NCBI GenBank assembly: GCA_902468695.1
Contig: CABQZS010000005.1
Coordinates: 1 to 20,067, forward strand
Direction: 5' to 3'
Length of the DNA: 20,067 nt
DNA from: an uncultured Collinsella sp.
GTDB taxonomy: Bacteria; Actinomycetota; Coriobacteriia; Coriobacteriales; Coriobacteriaceae
Shown: positions 8,521 to 14,964 of the stretch, piece after piece
Layout of the letters: each line of letters begins with the position of its first letter
Position numbering within the stretch: position 1 is the first letter of the stretch
Notes under the pieces: model-generated
The model's database searches: none
The model's input: the letters and a program-made list of their open reading frames with translations, nothing else
What the model was told of the DNA's origin: nothing
Made by a program: the position numbers and the translations under genes

Positions 8521-9174
8521 CTAATACACCTCGCCGGCGCGCAAACGGCGCAGACACTCCTCGTAACCAGCGTCCTTGCCAAACAGCGCACTGGTGCCCA
8601 AGATAAATCCGTCCGCGCCAATGGCGGACAGGTCGCGCACGCGCTCGGGCGAGCAGGCGCCGTCGATCATGAGCTTGAAGCCAAAGCGCTCCTTCAGCGC
8701 GGCAAGGCGACGCACCTTGTCGTTCGTGAACTCGATAAAGCTCTGACCGGCAAAACCCGGATTCACCGTCATGACCATCACGTAATCGCAGAGGTTCAAC
8801 ATCTCCTCGATCTCGGAGATAGAGGTGTCGGGGTTCACGGCGATACCGGCGCTCTTGCCGAGGGACTTAATCGCGGCGAGTGTCTTGACCACGTAACGCT
8901 CGGACTCCGGATGGATATAGATGATGTCCGCGCCGGCGGAGGCGAAAAGTTCAACCTTGCTGGCAGGATTCTCGACCATAAGGTGCACGTCGACGAGCTT
9001 GTTGGTGGCAGCTCGCACGGCCTTGATGTCTTCGAGACCCATGGCGAAATTGGGAACGAAACTGCCGTCCATCACGTCGCAATGGAAGATGTCGATGCCG
9101 GCGGCGTCGAGATCCTCGACGGTCGCACGCAGATTGCCGTAGTCGGCGCACATGAGACTGGGGCAGAGCAGCAT
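8521..9174 (-). CDS. Ribulose-phosphate 3-epimerase family protein, AlsE (allulose-6-P epimerase)-like
   Basis: This 217-residue TIM-barrel epimerase carries the metal and catalytic residues of the Rpe family: His31 and Asp33 in FHCDVMDGSFVPN, His64 in VHLMV, and Asp171 in IDGAC. General annotation would be ribulose-5-P 3-epimerase. Several signatures are closer to E. coli AlsE (allulose-6-P to fructose-6-P) than to housekeeping Rpe, as I remember those proteins: PSLMCAD instead of PSILSAD, VMTVNPGFAGQSFI instead of SVNPGFGGQ, IDGAC instead of VDGG, and GTSALF instead of GSAIF. Its pairing with RpiB fits that reading. ATG 9174 has AAGGAG 6 nt upstream. Transcription should start in the 34-bp operator/promoter modules at 9198-9265. 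Substrate assignment is moderate. Confidence 0.9.
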   Translation of the reverse strand: MLLCPSLMCADYGNLRATVEDLDAAGIDIFHCDVMDGSFVPNFAMGLEDIKAVRAATNKLVDVHLMVENPASKVELFASAGADIIYIHPESERYVVKTLAAIKSLGKSAGIAVNPDTSISEIEEMLNLCDYVMVMTVNPGFAGQSFIEFTNDKVRRLAALKERFGFKLMIDGACSPERVRDLSAIGADGFILGTSALFGKDAGYEECLRRLRAGEVY

Positions 9175-9197
9175 AGTGAACTCCTTATCTGCTCGGT

Positions 9198-9265
9198 GAT
9201 TATCTACTCGGTGGTAATTAATCGTTTAACCTTTATCTACAGTCTGGCTGATTAATCGTTTAACC
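9198..9265 (-). promoter_or_regulatory. Tandem operator/promoter modules of the epimerase-rpiB operon
   Basis: On the minus strand, two 34-bp modules (9265-9232 and 9231-9198) both begin GGTTAAACGATTAAT and both carry TAGATAA near the end. Each 15-mer contains TTAA-N4-TTAA, the pattern of the palindrome before the lacI-type gene. In the second module TTAAAC and TAGATA are 17 bp apart and could serve as -35 and -10. A further GTTAAC palindrome lies at 9271-9276. Confidence 0.6.
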
Positions 9266-9439
9266 ACGTTGTTAACCTGCAGGCTTTTCCAGATTCACAA
9301 CGTTGCCATATTTGCCTATCTAGCTGGTATCATGCAGGAGCCCGCACCACGAAACGCTGTCGTATTCCCTAGGAAGAAATCCCGCTACGCGGACAGCAGC
9401 AGCCAGGGGCCGCAATCCGCAGACCTGAGCCCGGACCCC

Positions 9440-10183
9440 CTACGCTCCAGGCGTGATCAGGCGCGCGCACTGGGCGATCTTCTCGTCATAGGACTCCGCG
9501 ATAATCGACACACCATCGAACCCAAACGCGCGAACATTCGAGAACTGATGGAACTTCGAGCTGTCGCACAGCACGTACGCCTTATTCGAATTCTCGCGCA
9601 CGATGCGCTTCTTCGCCGCCTCAACGTAGGAGGGCGTCATGACGCCGCGGTCCTCGTCAATCGCGTTGGTCCCGATAAACGCCTTATCGAAGTACAGATC
9701 GCGCAGGATCGATTCGGTCATAGAACCGCAGAACGAGGAGTTCACATAGTTGAACTCGCCACCCACCACGATGAGCTGGGCGCGCGTCTCGCTCTTAATC
9801 AGGCACGCCGAGGCATCCGTCGTGTAAATTGTCACGTCGCGGTCGAGCAGCAGACGCAGCAGCGCCGTGCAGGTGGAACCCGAGTCCAAGTAGAGCGTGT
9901 CCCCGTCCTCAACAAAACGCAAGGCGACTTGGGCAATCTGTTCCTTCTCACTCCCGTGTAGGCCCGAACGCGTCGAGATACTCACCTCGTGGACAGCCGA
10001 GAGGAGCCTCACCGCGCCGCCCGAAAGATGCTCAACCTTGCCAAGCGCCTCCAGCTCCTTGAGGTCGCGACGTAGCGTCGAAATAGAGACGCCCGGCAGC
10101 TCCTCCTGCAGCTCGGAAATCCTCGCGAGGCCCGACTTCTGCAGGCACTCTACAATTCGCTCCTGGCGCTCATACGGAATCAT
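9440..10183 (-). CDS. DeoR/GlpR-family transcriptional regulator
   Basis: This is a 247-residue repressor of the DeoR family, which usually responds to sugar phosphates. ATG 10183 is chosen because it starts the canonical MIPYERQERIVECL N-terminus and has GGAGAGG 8 nt upstream; the frame is open further upstream, but that stretch has no ribosome site and unlike composition. The N-terminal winged HTH (about 5-55) contains ISTLRRDLKELE. The C-terminal DeoR sensor domain shows GSEKEQIAQVA, the DSGSTC phosphate-binding motif, and later VRENSNKAYVLCDSSKF. It lies 224 bp downstream of the PTS gene on the same strand, and likely controls the isomerase-PTS operon. No T-tailed terminator is evident after it. 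Confidence 0.93.
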   Translation of the reverse strand: MIPYERQERIVECLQKSGLARISELQEELPGVSISTLRRDLKELEALGKVEHLSGGAVRLLSAVHEVSISTRSGLHGSEKEQIAQVALRFVEDGDTLYLDSGSTCTALLRLLLDRDVTIYTTDASACLIKSETRAQLIVVGGEFNYVNSSFCGSMTESILRDLYFDKAFIGTNAIDEDRGVMTPSYVEAAKKRIVRENSNKAYVLCDSSKFHQFSNVRAFGFDGVSIIAESYDEKIAQCARLITPGA

Positions 10184-10216
10184 ATTGGGAACCTCTCCAA
10201 ACCACTCTGCTTCACG

Positions 10217-10330
10217 CTCGTTCATTTCTTTTCGAAAAGTGTAACGCACAAGCAGAATAGCGGCCGCCACCTGTTGCGATGACGACCGCTTAATCGATTG
10301 ACCTACCCTCTCGTTCACAATTTGAACGAG
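10217..10330. promoter_or_regulatory. Candidate operator cluster upstream of the DeoR-type gene
   Basis: The 224-bp gap between the PTS and DeoR genes holds three symmetric signals: a perfect inverted repeat CTCGTTCA-N5-TGAACGAG at 10310-10330, a third copy of the octamer CTCGTTCA at 10217-10224, and a perfect 12-bp palindrome CTTTTCGAAAAG at 10228-10239. None has a T-tail, so regulator binding is likelier than termination. The binding protein is unknown; autoregulation by the DeoR protein is an inference. Confidence 0.4.
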
Positions 10331-10407
10331 GTTGACACACCTCGCGTAAGCGCGACGCTCTTCAAGCGAAGAGAACGACCCTAGGAGAGGCGGCGCATCC
10401 GGGGCTC

Positions 10408-11784
10408 TTAGGCGAGCTGATCCTCCTTGCCGGTGAAGGCGAAGGCAAGAACACCGGCCACGACGGCGGAAATGAGCATGCCGACCATAGCCCAAGCGAA
10501 GTTCATGGGGTCGGAACTCACGAAAGCCGGGAACGTAGTGACGGAACCGAAGGTGAACGCAGTGGTGACGACCTTCATGATACCGAGGAACGCGCCGCCG
10601 ACGGCACCGCCGATGATCTGCGCAAGCCAGACCTTCTTGTTCTTCACGAGCATACCGAACAGCGTGGGCTCGATGATGGCGGACAGGGCGATCGATACGA
10701 CACCGGTCATCGCGAAGCTCTTGAGCTTCTGGTCGCGGGCCTTGAGGAACACGCCGAAGGCGCAGCCGATAACGGCGAAGTTGCAGGCGAAGGTGAAGGG
10801 GCAGATGTAGTCGAAGCCGTTCTGAGCGATGTTGTTGATCATGATGGGGTTCACGGCCCAGTGGATGCCCATGGACACCAGCACGGACCAGCCGCCGCCA
10901 ACCAGCACGCCGGCGAACACGGAGCTGCGCTCGATCAGCCAGTTGACCACGAAGGCGATGGCCTCACCAGCGTAGACGCCCAGGGGACCGATGACGAGCA
11001 TGGTGAGCGGAACCATAACGATCAGGGAGATGGCGGGCAGCACGACGAGCTTGAGCATCTCGGAAACGTGCTCATCGAGCCACTTGTACAGGTACGAGTA
11101 GACCCAGACAGACAAGATGGCAGGGATAACCGTGGAGTTGTAGTTCATGAGAACCACGGGGATGCCGAAGAAGTCCGTCATGGCGCCGTTGCCCGCGTCG
11201 CCCATGAGGGCGATGAAGTCCGGGTAGAGCAGGCACGCGCCGAGCAGCGCCGACAGGTACGGGCTCGCGCCGAAGCGCTTGCCGGCGGAGAAGCCGAGCA
11301 GCACGGGCAGGAAGTAGAACACGCTCATGGCCAAGGTGTACAGGATGGTGTAGGTACCCGTGCCCTCAGCGATGATGCCGAGCTGGGCGGCCAGGATAAC
11401 GAAGCCGCGCAGGATACCGGAGCCGGCCATGGCGGGCAGCAGCGGGGCAAAGATGCCGGAGATCGCGGAGAAGACCTGGCTGACGATGCTCTCGCCCTCG
11501 TCCTTGGTAGCAGCGGAGATTTCCACGCCCGAACCCTTGACCAGCGGCTCAAACTTCTCGTACAGCTTCGGGACCTCAGTGCCGATGAGGACCTGGTACT
11601 GACCGGCCTTGTTCAGCGTGTTCACAACGCCTTCGACTTCCTTGACCGCAGCGTCGTCGCAAGCCGCGTCGTCTTTGAGATTGAGGCGCAGGCGCGTCGC
11701 GCAGTGCGTCATGCCCGAGATGTTCTCGGGACCACCGACGGCGTCCAGAATCCCCTGAGCCATCGCGTTCCAGTCGCGTTTCAT
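10408..11784 (-). CDS. PTS sugar transporter EIIBC, glucose/beta-glucoside superfamily
   Basis: This membrane permease imports and phosphorylates a sugar using phosphate passed from an EIIA. The 458-residue product begins with an EIIB domain (about 1-85) carrying the phospho-Cys28 motif MTHCATRLRL. It continues into an EIIC domain with about ten hydrophobic segments and GVYAGEAIAFVVNWL and PIMINNIAQNGFDYICPF near the substrate region. The B-then-C order resembles the beta-glucoside/trehalose/MurP group. There is no fused EIIA and none elsewhere in the window, so a separate EIIA is needed. ATG 11784 has GGGGAGG 6 nt upstream, overlapping the end of the isomerase gene, whose stop is only 3 nt away. 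The two are therefore translationally coupled. The sugar is unknown; a hexose handled by the isomerase and epimerase is plausible. Confidence 0.93.
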   Translation of the reverse strand: MKRDWNAMAQGILDAVGGPENISGMTHCATRLRLNLKDDAACDDAAVKEVEGVVNTLNKAGQYQVLIGTEVPKLYEKFEPLVKGSGVEISAATKDEGESIVSQVFSAISGIFAPLLPAMAGSGILRGFVILAAQLGIIAEGTGTYTILYTLAMSVFYFLPVLLGFSAGKRFGASPYLSALLGACLLYPDFIALMGDAGNGAMTDFFGIPVVLMNYNSTVIPAILSVWVYSYLYKWLDEHVSEMLKLVVLPAISLIVMVPLTMLVIGPLGVYAGEAIAFVVNWLIERSSVFAGVLVGGGWSVLVSMGIHWAVNPIMINNIAQNGFDYICPFTFACNFAVIGCAFGVFLKARDQKLKSFAMTGVVSIALSAIIEPTLFGMLVKNKKVWLAQIIGGAVGGAFLGIMKVVTTAFTFGSVTTFPAFVSSDPMNFAWAMVGMLISAVVAGVLAFAFTGKEDQLA

Positions 11785-11787
11785 TGG

Positions 11788-12726
11788 TTACCTCCCCATT
11801 GCGCAGAAGAGCTCGCGGACAAGCTCGGCTGCCTTAATCGCGTCGTTTGCATCGATAACGGATTGGATCTTCTCCATGCTTACGGCCTCGATGGCGTCGT
11901 TGAGCAGATGGATCATCTGGTCGTTCTGTGCAGCCTCGCCGGCAGCGGGCTCGATGACCGGGAACGTGTCGAAGTAGATTGCGCTGTCGTAACCGTGCTT
12001 CTTCACGTAGTAGAGGAACTCGAGGGTCTTCACCGGCGTGGACGTACCAATCATAAGGCCATCGTCGAAGCGACCGTTGCCGTCGTTTAGGTGAATGCCG
12101 TAGAGCTTGCCCTCGCGGCCGAACAGGTCGGCGGCCATGGCAGGGTTCTCGTGCTTCATGAGCATGTGGCAGTAATCCAGCGTGACGCCCAGGTTCGGGC
12201 GGTCTGCAGCGTTGAGAATCATGCCGGTCATACCCATGGAGTCGATGAACGCGTACGCGCGCTCCTCGTAGGGTTTGTACTCAATCGAGATCTTGAGGTC
12301 GGGCGCGTAGTCGCAAACCTTCTGGAATGCGGCTACAAGCTGGTCGAAGACGCGAGCGTAGGCGATCTGGAAGCTGTAGTCAAAGCCGTCGTGGCCGAGC
12401 CAGATGGTCACCGTGTTGCCACCGGCAGTGCGGCAGTAGTCGCACGCCTCGTAGCAGAGCTCAAGGGCTTCCGCGGCAAGGGCATCATCGGCATTGCCCA
12501 GGTCACCGTTGAGGAAGGCGTTGCGGAAGCGCAGCGCGCAGCCGTTCAGCTGCAGGTCGTGAGCTGCGAGCTTGGCGGCCATGTCCTCAGCCGTGACACC
12601 TGTGCAGTGCTCGGGGTAGTTGAGGTCGACGTGCGTGAGGCCCACGCTCTGGAACTCCGCGAACACGCGATCAAGATTCTTGTCGCCATCGCGAAAATAG
12701 GAGTTGATACGAGTTGCAAGCTTCAT
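11788..12726 (-). CDS. TIM-barrel sugar isomerase/epimerase (xylose isomerase-like fold)
   Basis: This 312-residue protein is of the AP-endonuclease-2 / xylose-isomerase-like class. Likely metal ligands are visible in barrel order: Glu149 in ISIEYKPYEE, Asp184 and His187 in TLDYCHM, His212 in GIHLNDGNGRFDDG with Asp221/Asp222, and Asp253 in YFDTFP. This D-x-x-H, H-L-N-D-(5)-D-D layout recalls RhaI-type L-rhamnose isomerases, enzymes also known for allose/allulose activity (from memory, not searched). ATG 12726 has AAAGGA 9 nt upstream; the frame is open to 12855, but codon use there is poorer and no ribosome site is seen. It is the first gene of the operon with the EIIBC. Isomerase versus epimerase cannot be decided from sequence. 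Confidence 0.85.
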   Translation of the reverse strand: MKLATRINSYFRDGDKNLDRVFAEFQSVGLTHVDLNYPEHCTGVTAEDMAAKLAAHDLQLNGCALRFRNAFLNGDLGNADDALAAEALELCYEACDYCRTAGGNTVTIWLGHDGFDYSFQIAYARVFDQLVAAFQKVCDYAPDLKISIEYKPYEERAYAFIDSMGMTGMILNAADRPNLGVTLDYCHMLMKHENPAMAADLFGREGKLYGIHLNDGNGRFDDGLMIGTSTPVKTLEFLYYVKKHGYDSAIYFDTFPVIEPAAGEAAQNDQMIHLLNDAIEAVSMEKIQSVIDANDAIKAAELVRELFCAMGR

Positions 12727-13106
12727 GCTTCTACGTCCTTTACCTTCGTCCTTGATCGTTTCTGCCCGTTCGAGCACCTGATCTATATCCGTAATTCGAT
12801 AAGGGCCGCCGCCTGCGCGCCGGGGCTTACCCTGTGACATGTAGATTACTGCCACATAAGTTCATTTTCAATCAGTATTTTTCACTCTTTTTCTCATTGT
12901 GTCAGAGTTTTTCACCGTATAAAGCCATCTACCTTGTGGTTTTGCTGTTAATCAAGTTTGACCATTCTTGAAGTTACCTGATTTTTTCTGAATTAATTTG
13001 CCGTTTATCGGTAAAAATCGACCGCTCACGGCTGACGGCGACGCAAGATGGAAGATACTTGCATGAGGAAAAGCACTGAATTCCCAGCGCCGATTCGAAT
13101 GACGCG
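12727..13106. other. AT-rich leader and promoter region of the isomerase-PTS operon
   Basis: No gene is evident here. The minus-strand frame of the isomerase stays open to 12855 without a ribosome site. Beyond that lies an AT-rich stretch (12856-13020) that probably holds the operon promoter; CTGACA followed after 17 bp by AAAAAT (minus strand, about 12903-12875) is one weak possibility. From about 13085 onward the sequence starts to resemble the tRNA-associated repeat (CGATTCGAA followed shortly by ATTGGTGACGCG). Confidence 0.5.
12872..12915. promoter_or_regulatory. Direct-repeat operator candidate before the isomerase-PTS operon
   Basis: TCAG-NN-TTTTTCAC occurs at 12872-12885 and again at 12902-12915, exactly 30 bp apart, with related TTTTTC and TTCATTTTCA stretches around them. 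Spaced direct repeats of this kind suit DeoR-family regulators, and a DeoR gene ends this gene group. Binding is an inference. Confidence 0.4.
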
Positions 13107-13218
13107 ATTGGTGACGCGAGCGTCGACGGCCCGAATCTGCCGTCGGCCCCCACTAACCAAAAACGGCGCCGCTCACGCGACGCCGTCATATTCCCTGGTG
13201 CCCCCGGGCGGATTCGAA
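13107..13218. repeat. Direct repeat, left copy (att-like, tRNA-Arg 3' end plus terminator)
   Basis: This 112-bp segment aligns without gaps to 16282-16393, with 8 mismatches by hand count. The last 43 bp (about 13176-13218) are identical and include the 3' 23 nt of tRNA-Arg, CCA included, plus the adjacent terminator half. It is followed by a run of nine C and then a partial third copy at 13240-13262. It marks the left border of the restriction-modification island. Confidence 0.85.
13116..13159 (+). pseudogene. Decayed tRNA-Arg 3' half, plus orientation (left copy)
   Basis: It resembles the anticodon 3' stem to CCA of the minus-strand tRNA-Arg, but lies on the plus strand and carries more changes than the copy at 16291-16334. 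It contains GTCGACGGCCCGAATCTGCC and ends in ACCA. It cannot fold as a full tRNA. Confidence 0.5.
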
Positions 13219-13239
13219 AACTCCCCCCCCCGCGGGGAA

Positions 13240-13262
13240 ATTGGTGACGCGGGTGTCGACGG
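13240..13262. repeat. Third partial copy of the repeat 5' end
   Basis: The first 23 bp match 16282-16304 exactly (ATTGGTGACGCGGG, then TGTCGACGG). The sequence diverges afterwards. It sits 9 nt after a 9-C run and a CCCCGCGGGG palindrome, as if another unit began here and was lost. Confidence 0.75.
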
Positions 13263-13404
13263 CGCTGAGCGCTCCGTGTTTTGGTATGTGGATATGGCAG
13301 CCATCAACCTTTCTCGGCATGTGAAACTCTAGGCACATATGAGCATACCTGAGCGACGCAACGCATGCGCTCCATCTATCCCAACAAGCTCCAGCGGTAC
13401 CCGC

Positions 13405-13489
13405 ACTTCCCATTTCGTGTAGAAAAGGGCCTGTATATACTTCCCATTTCGTGTATTGAATCAGGTAACCACACTTCCCATTTCGTGTA
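13405..13489 (+). repeat. Three 17-bp direct repeats at an exact 34-bp period
   Basis: ACTTCCCATTTCGTGTA occurs at 13405-13421, 13439-13455 and 13473-13489 without a mismatch, separated by two unrelated 17-bp spacers. The array ends 23 nt before the start of the truncated ATPase gene. Even phasing at about three helical turns suggests a cooperative binding site or an element-specific recognition array. Confidence 0.9.
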
Positions 13490-13512
13490 TACAGCAGCTA
13501 GATTGGGCAATC

Positions 13513-13680
13513 ATGTCAGTATTCAGACGTACGGCCTACAATAAACTCCTCGATTGGAAAGCGAGCAATGGATCCCGAGCCATCATGCTCGAGGGGGCCC
13601 GCCGCGTTGGAAAAAGCACCCTTGCCCAAGAGTTTGCGCAGTCCAAATACAAATCCCACCTCGTGATCGACGAATCTGTT
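13513..13680 (+). pseudogene. Truncated AAA/P-loop ATPase (DUF4143-type) N-terminal fragment
   Basis: From ATG 13513 the frame reads MSVFRRTAYNKLLDW and then IMLEGARRVGKSTLAQEF, a clear Walker A (GARRVGKS), followed by YKSHLVID. This is the N-terminal start of the large archaeal/bacterial ATPase family with a C-terminal DUF4143, normally about 400 residues. After about 55 residues homology ends. The frame runs on to 13827 only by reading through the terminator at 13687-13721 and antisense to the end of the restriction gene. Walker B, sensor and DUF4143 parts are missing, so a deletion probably joined it to the R-M genes. No strong ribosome site is visible. Confidence 0.75.
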
Positions 13681-13686
13681 GCGAGT

Positions 13687-13721
13687 GAAAAAAGAAGACC
13701 GGAGACTCAACTGGTCTCCGG
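13687..13721 (-). terminator. Terminator of the R-M operon
   Basis: CCGGAGAC (13699-13706) pairs with GTCTCCGG (13714-13721) around a 7-nt loop. On the minus strand the stem is followed by TCTTCTTTTTTC. It lies 28 nt beyond the restriction gene stop codon. Confidence 0.85.
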
Positions 13722-13748
13722 CCTCATTTCTAAAAACGTCTCGTGGTT

Positions 13749-14963
13749 CTACTCGTGCTGTCGGGCTTCTACCAGCCTGCAGAAATCGTTGACGCTCATG
13801 AGCCATTCCCTTTGCGCGGGCGTGTAGGTTTCGAACAGCGATGAGGGCACAACGAGGCTGAGCCTGTCCTTAGCCATAGCTCGTGTGTAATCCTCACTTA
13901 CGGCGGGCTCAAGTGTTACAAGATGCTTGTCCTCGATTCTGTCAGCCTCATCAAGCACCTGACGCCAACGCTCCTTGATGGTTGTCTTGGCACCGAGCAT
14001 CGTCAGTCGAGCGACAGGGAACTTGGGGTCGTGGTAATCGTCAATAGAGGGAAAGATGAAATCCGGCTTTGATTTGCCCTCGGTGTATTTCTGCGCCGAG
14101 TAGCGTATGCCCCTAGCATCGAATAGCATCGAGAGTTGATTCTCGAACGCCGTCCCCGCACGGGACTTGCGGCGCTGGAAGGCCGACATAGTGGTGCGCA
14201 GCACGCCATCAACATCAAGCGCCGAGCCAAGGTATGGCGCGAGGTCGCGCTCCAAGAGATGCCGCTCAAAGACGCGGAACAGCATCTCTTCGCGTTCGTA
14301 ACAAGCGACCAAGCAGCCATCCGGGTCGCCCGTCCAATCGAGCTTTCCAAGGGTGGAAGCTGAGTAGGCTGAGAAGTCTGCCCCTTTGGGGAAGGACTCG
14401 CCGAATTTCTCGATCATACCGTCGAGGAAGTTCTCCGCTGCGATCGGCATGCTAACTTCGATGCCGATGGACTCCAAAATCCTTGCGGCGATCGACGTGA
14501 TGCGCGTATCCTCCCGAGCAGAGGGCGTAAAACCCTTCTCGCCAACCCCGTCGAGCGCGAAGAGCCAGCGAACTTGAGATTCCGCCGTACTCCCCGCTCG
14601 GGCAAATAGGATTACGACCTCCTTGGCTTCGTGTAGGGCCAAAACCATGAGGTCGCCCGGACGGGCCATGCCCATGGCAGCATTATCGTTGTAGTAGAGC
14701 CTATACTCAGTTCTAGTTAGATGCTTCCTGCGGGCGTCGTACCAAGTGGTATAACCATGGTCGAATATAGGGTCTGCACCATCATCGAGATATGCGAAGG
14801 TAGTTCGCATCCCCTTTATGTCATCGTCTCCGAAAAGCGCGCGCAAAGGCCCCACGCCGTTGAATTCGTGCTGGTGGCTTTTATTGGCCCCCATGATGTC
14901 AACGCCCGCGAGGGTTTTCGCGACAGCACCGTCAAAATACGCGCCAAGTACTCCATAGTCCAT
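13749..14963 (-). CDS. EcoRII-like type II restriction endonuclease
   Basis: This 404-residue protein matches EcoRII in length and layout. An N-terminal effector-binding domain (about 1-200) is followed by a C-terminal PD-(D/E)XK nuclease (about 260-395). The C-terminal part carries RRKSRAG at 264-270, KPDFIFPS with Asp301, Tyr310 in YHD, Lys326 in GAKTT, then ERWRQVLDEADRI and SLVVPSSLF. These follow EcoRII closely as I remember it, including Tyr308/Lys324 with an offset of two. EcoRII is a type IIE enzyme cutting CCWGG when a second site acts as effector. ATG 14963 lies one nt after the methyltransferase stop, with GGAGGTG 8 nt upstream inside that gene, so translation is coupled. Exact specificity is inferred from family and partner. 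Confidence 0.88.
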   Translation of the reverse strand: MDYGVLGAYFDGAVAKTLAGVDIMGANKSHQHEFNGVGPLRALFGDDDIKGMRTTFAYLDDGADPIFDHGYTTWYDARRKHLTRTEYRLYYNDNAAMGMARPGDLMVLALHEAKEVVILFARAGSTAESQVRWLFALDGVGEKGFTPSAREDTRITSIAARILESIGIEVSMPIAAENFLDGMIEKFGESFPKGADFSAYSASTLGKLDWTGDPDGCLVACYEREEMLFRVFERHLLERDLAPYLGSALDVDGVLRTTMSAFQRRKSRAGTAFENQLSMLFDARGIRYSAQKYTEGKSKPDFIFPSIDDYHDPKFPVARLTMLGAKTTIKERWRQVLDEADRIEDKHLVTLEPAVSEDYTRAMAKDRLSLVVPSSLFETYTPAQREWLMSVNDFCRLVEARQHE

Positions 14964-14964
14964 C

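Noticed and set aside
9269..9961. Plus-strand open frame starting before the DeoR gene end
   Set aside because: Most of it is antisense to the DeoR coding region, and no domain or codon bias supports it. The free part, 9277-9439, shows no other gene.
10342..10373. Two short hairpins after the EIIBC gene as a terminator
   Set aside because: Stems are only 5-6 bp and no T-run follows on the minus strand.
10184..10495. N-terminal extension of the DeoR protein
   Set aside because: The frame is open, but the DeoR N-terminus and ribosome site place the start at 10183. The extension would overlap the PTS gene and includes palindromic control sequences.
10861..12090. Long plus-strand open frame (409 codons)
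   Set aside because: It is antisense to the EIIBC and isomerase genes, which have clear domains. Its His/Asp/Gln/Glu-rich, low-structure content is typical of a reverse-frame shadow.
13048..13332. Plus-strand open frame of 94 codons across the left repeat
   Set aside because: It is made of the tRNA-derived repeat and a C-run, without a ribosome site or recognisable protein.
13405..13489. Repeat-spacer pattern as a small CRISPR array
   Set aside because: Repeats and spacers are only 17 bp, there are just three repeats, and no cas genes are present. A regulatory or element-specific array is likelier.
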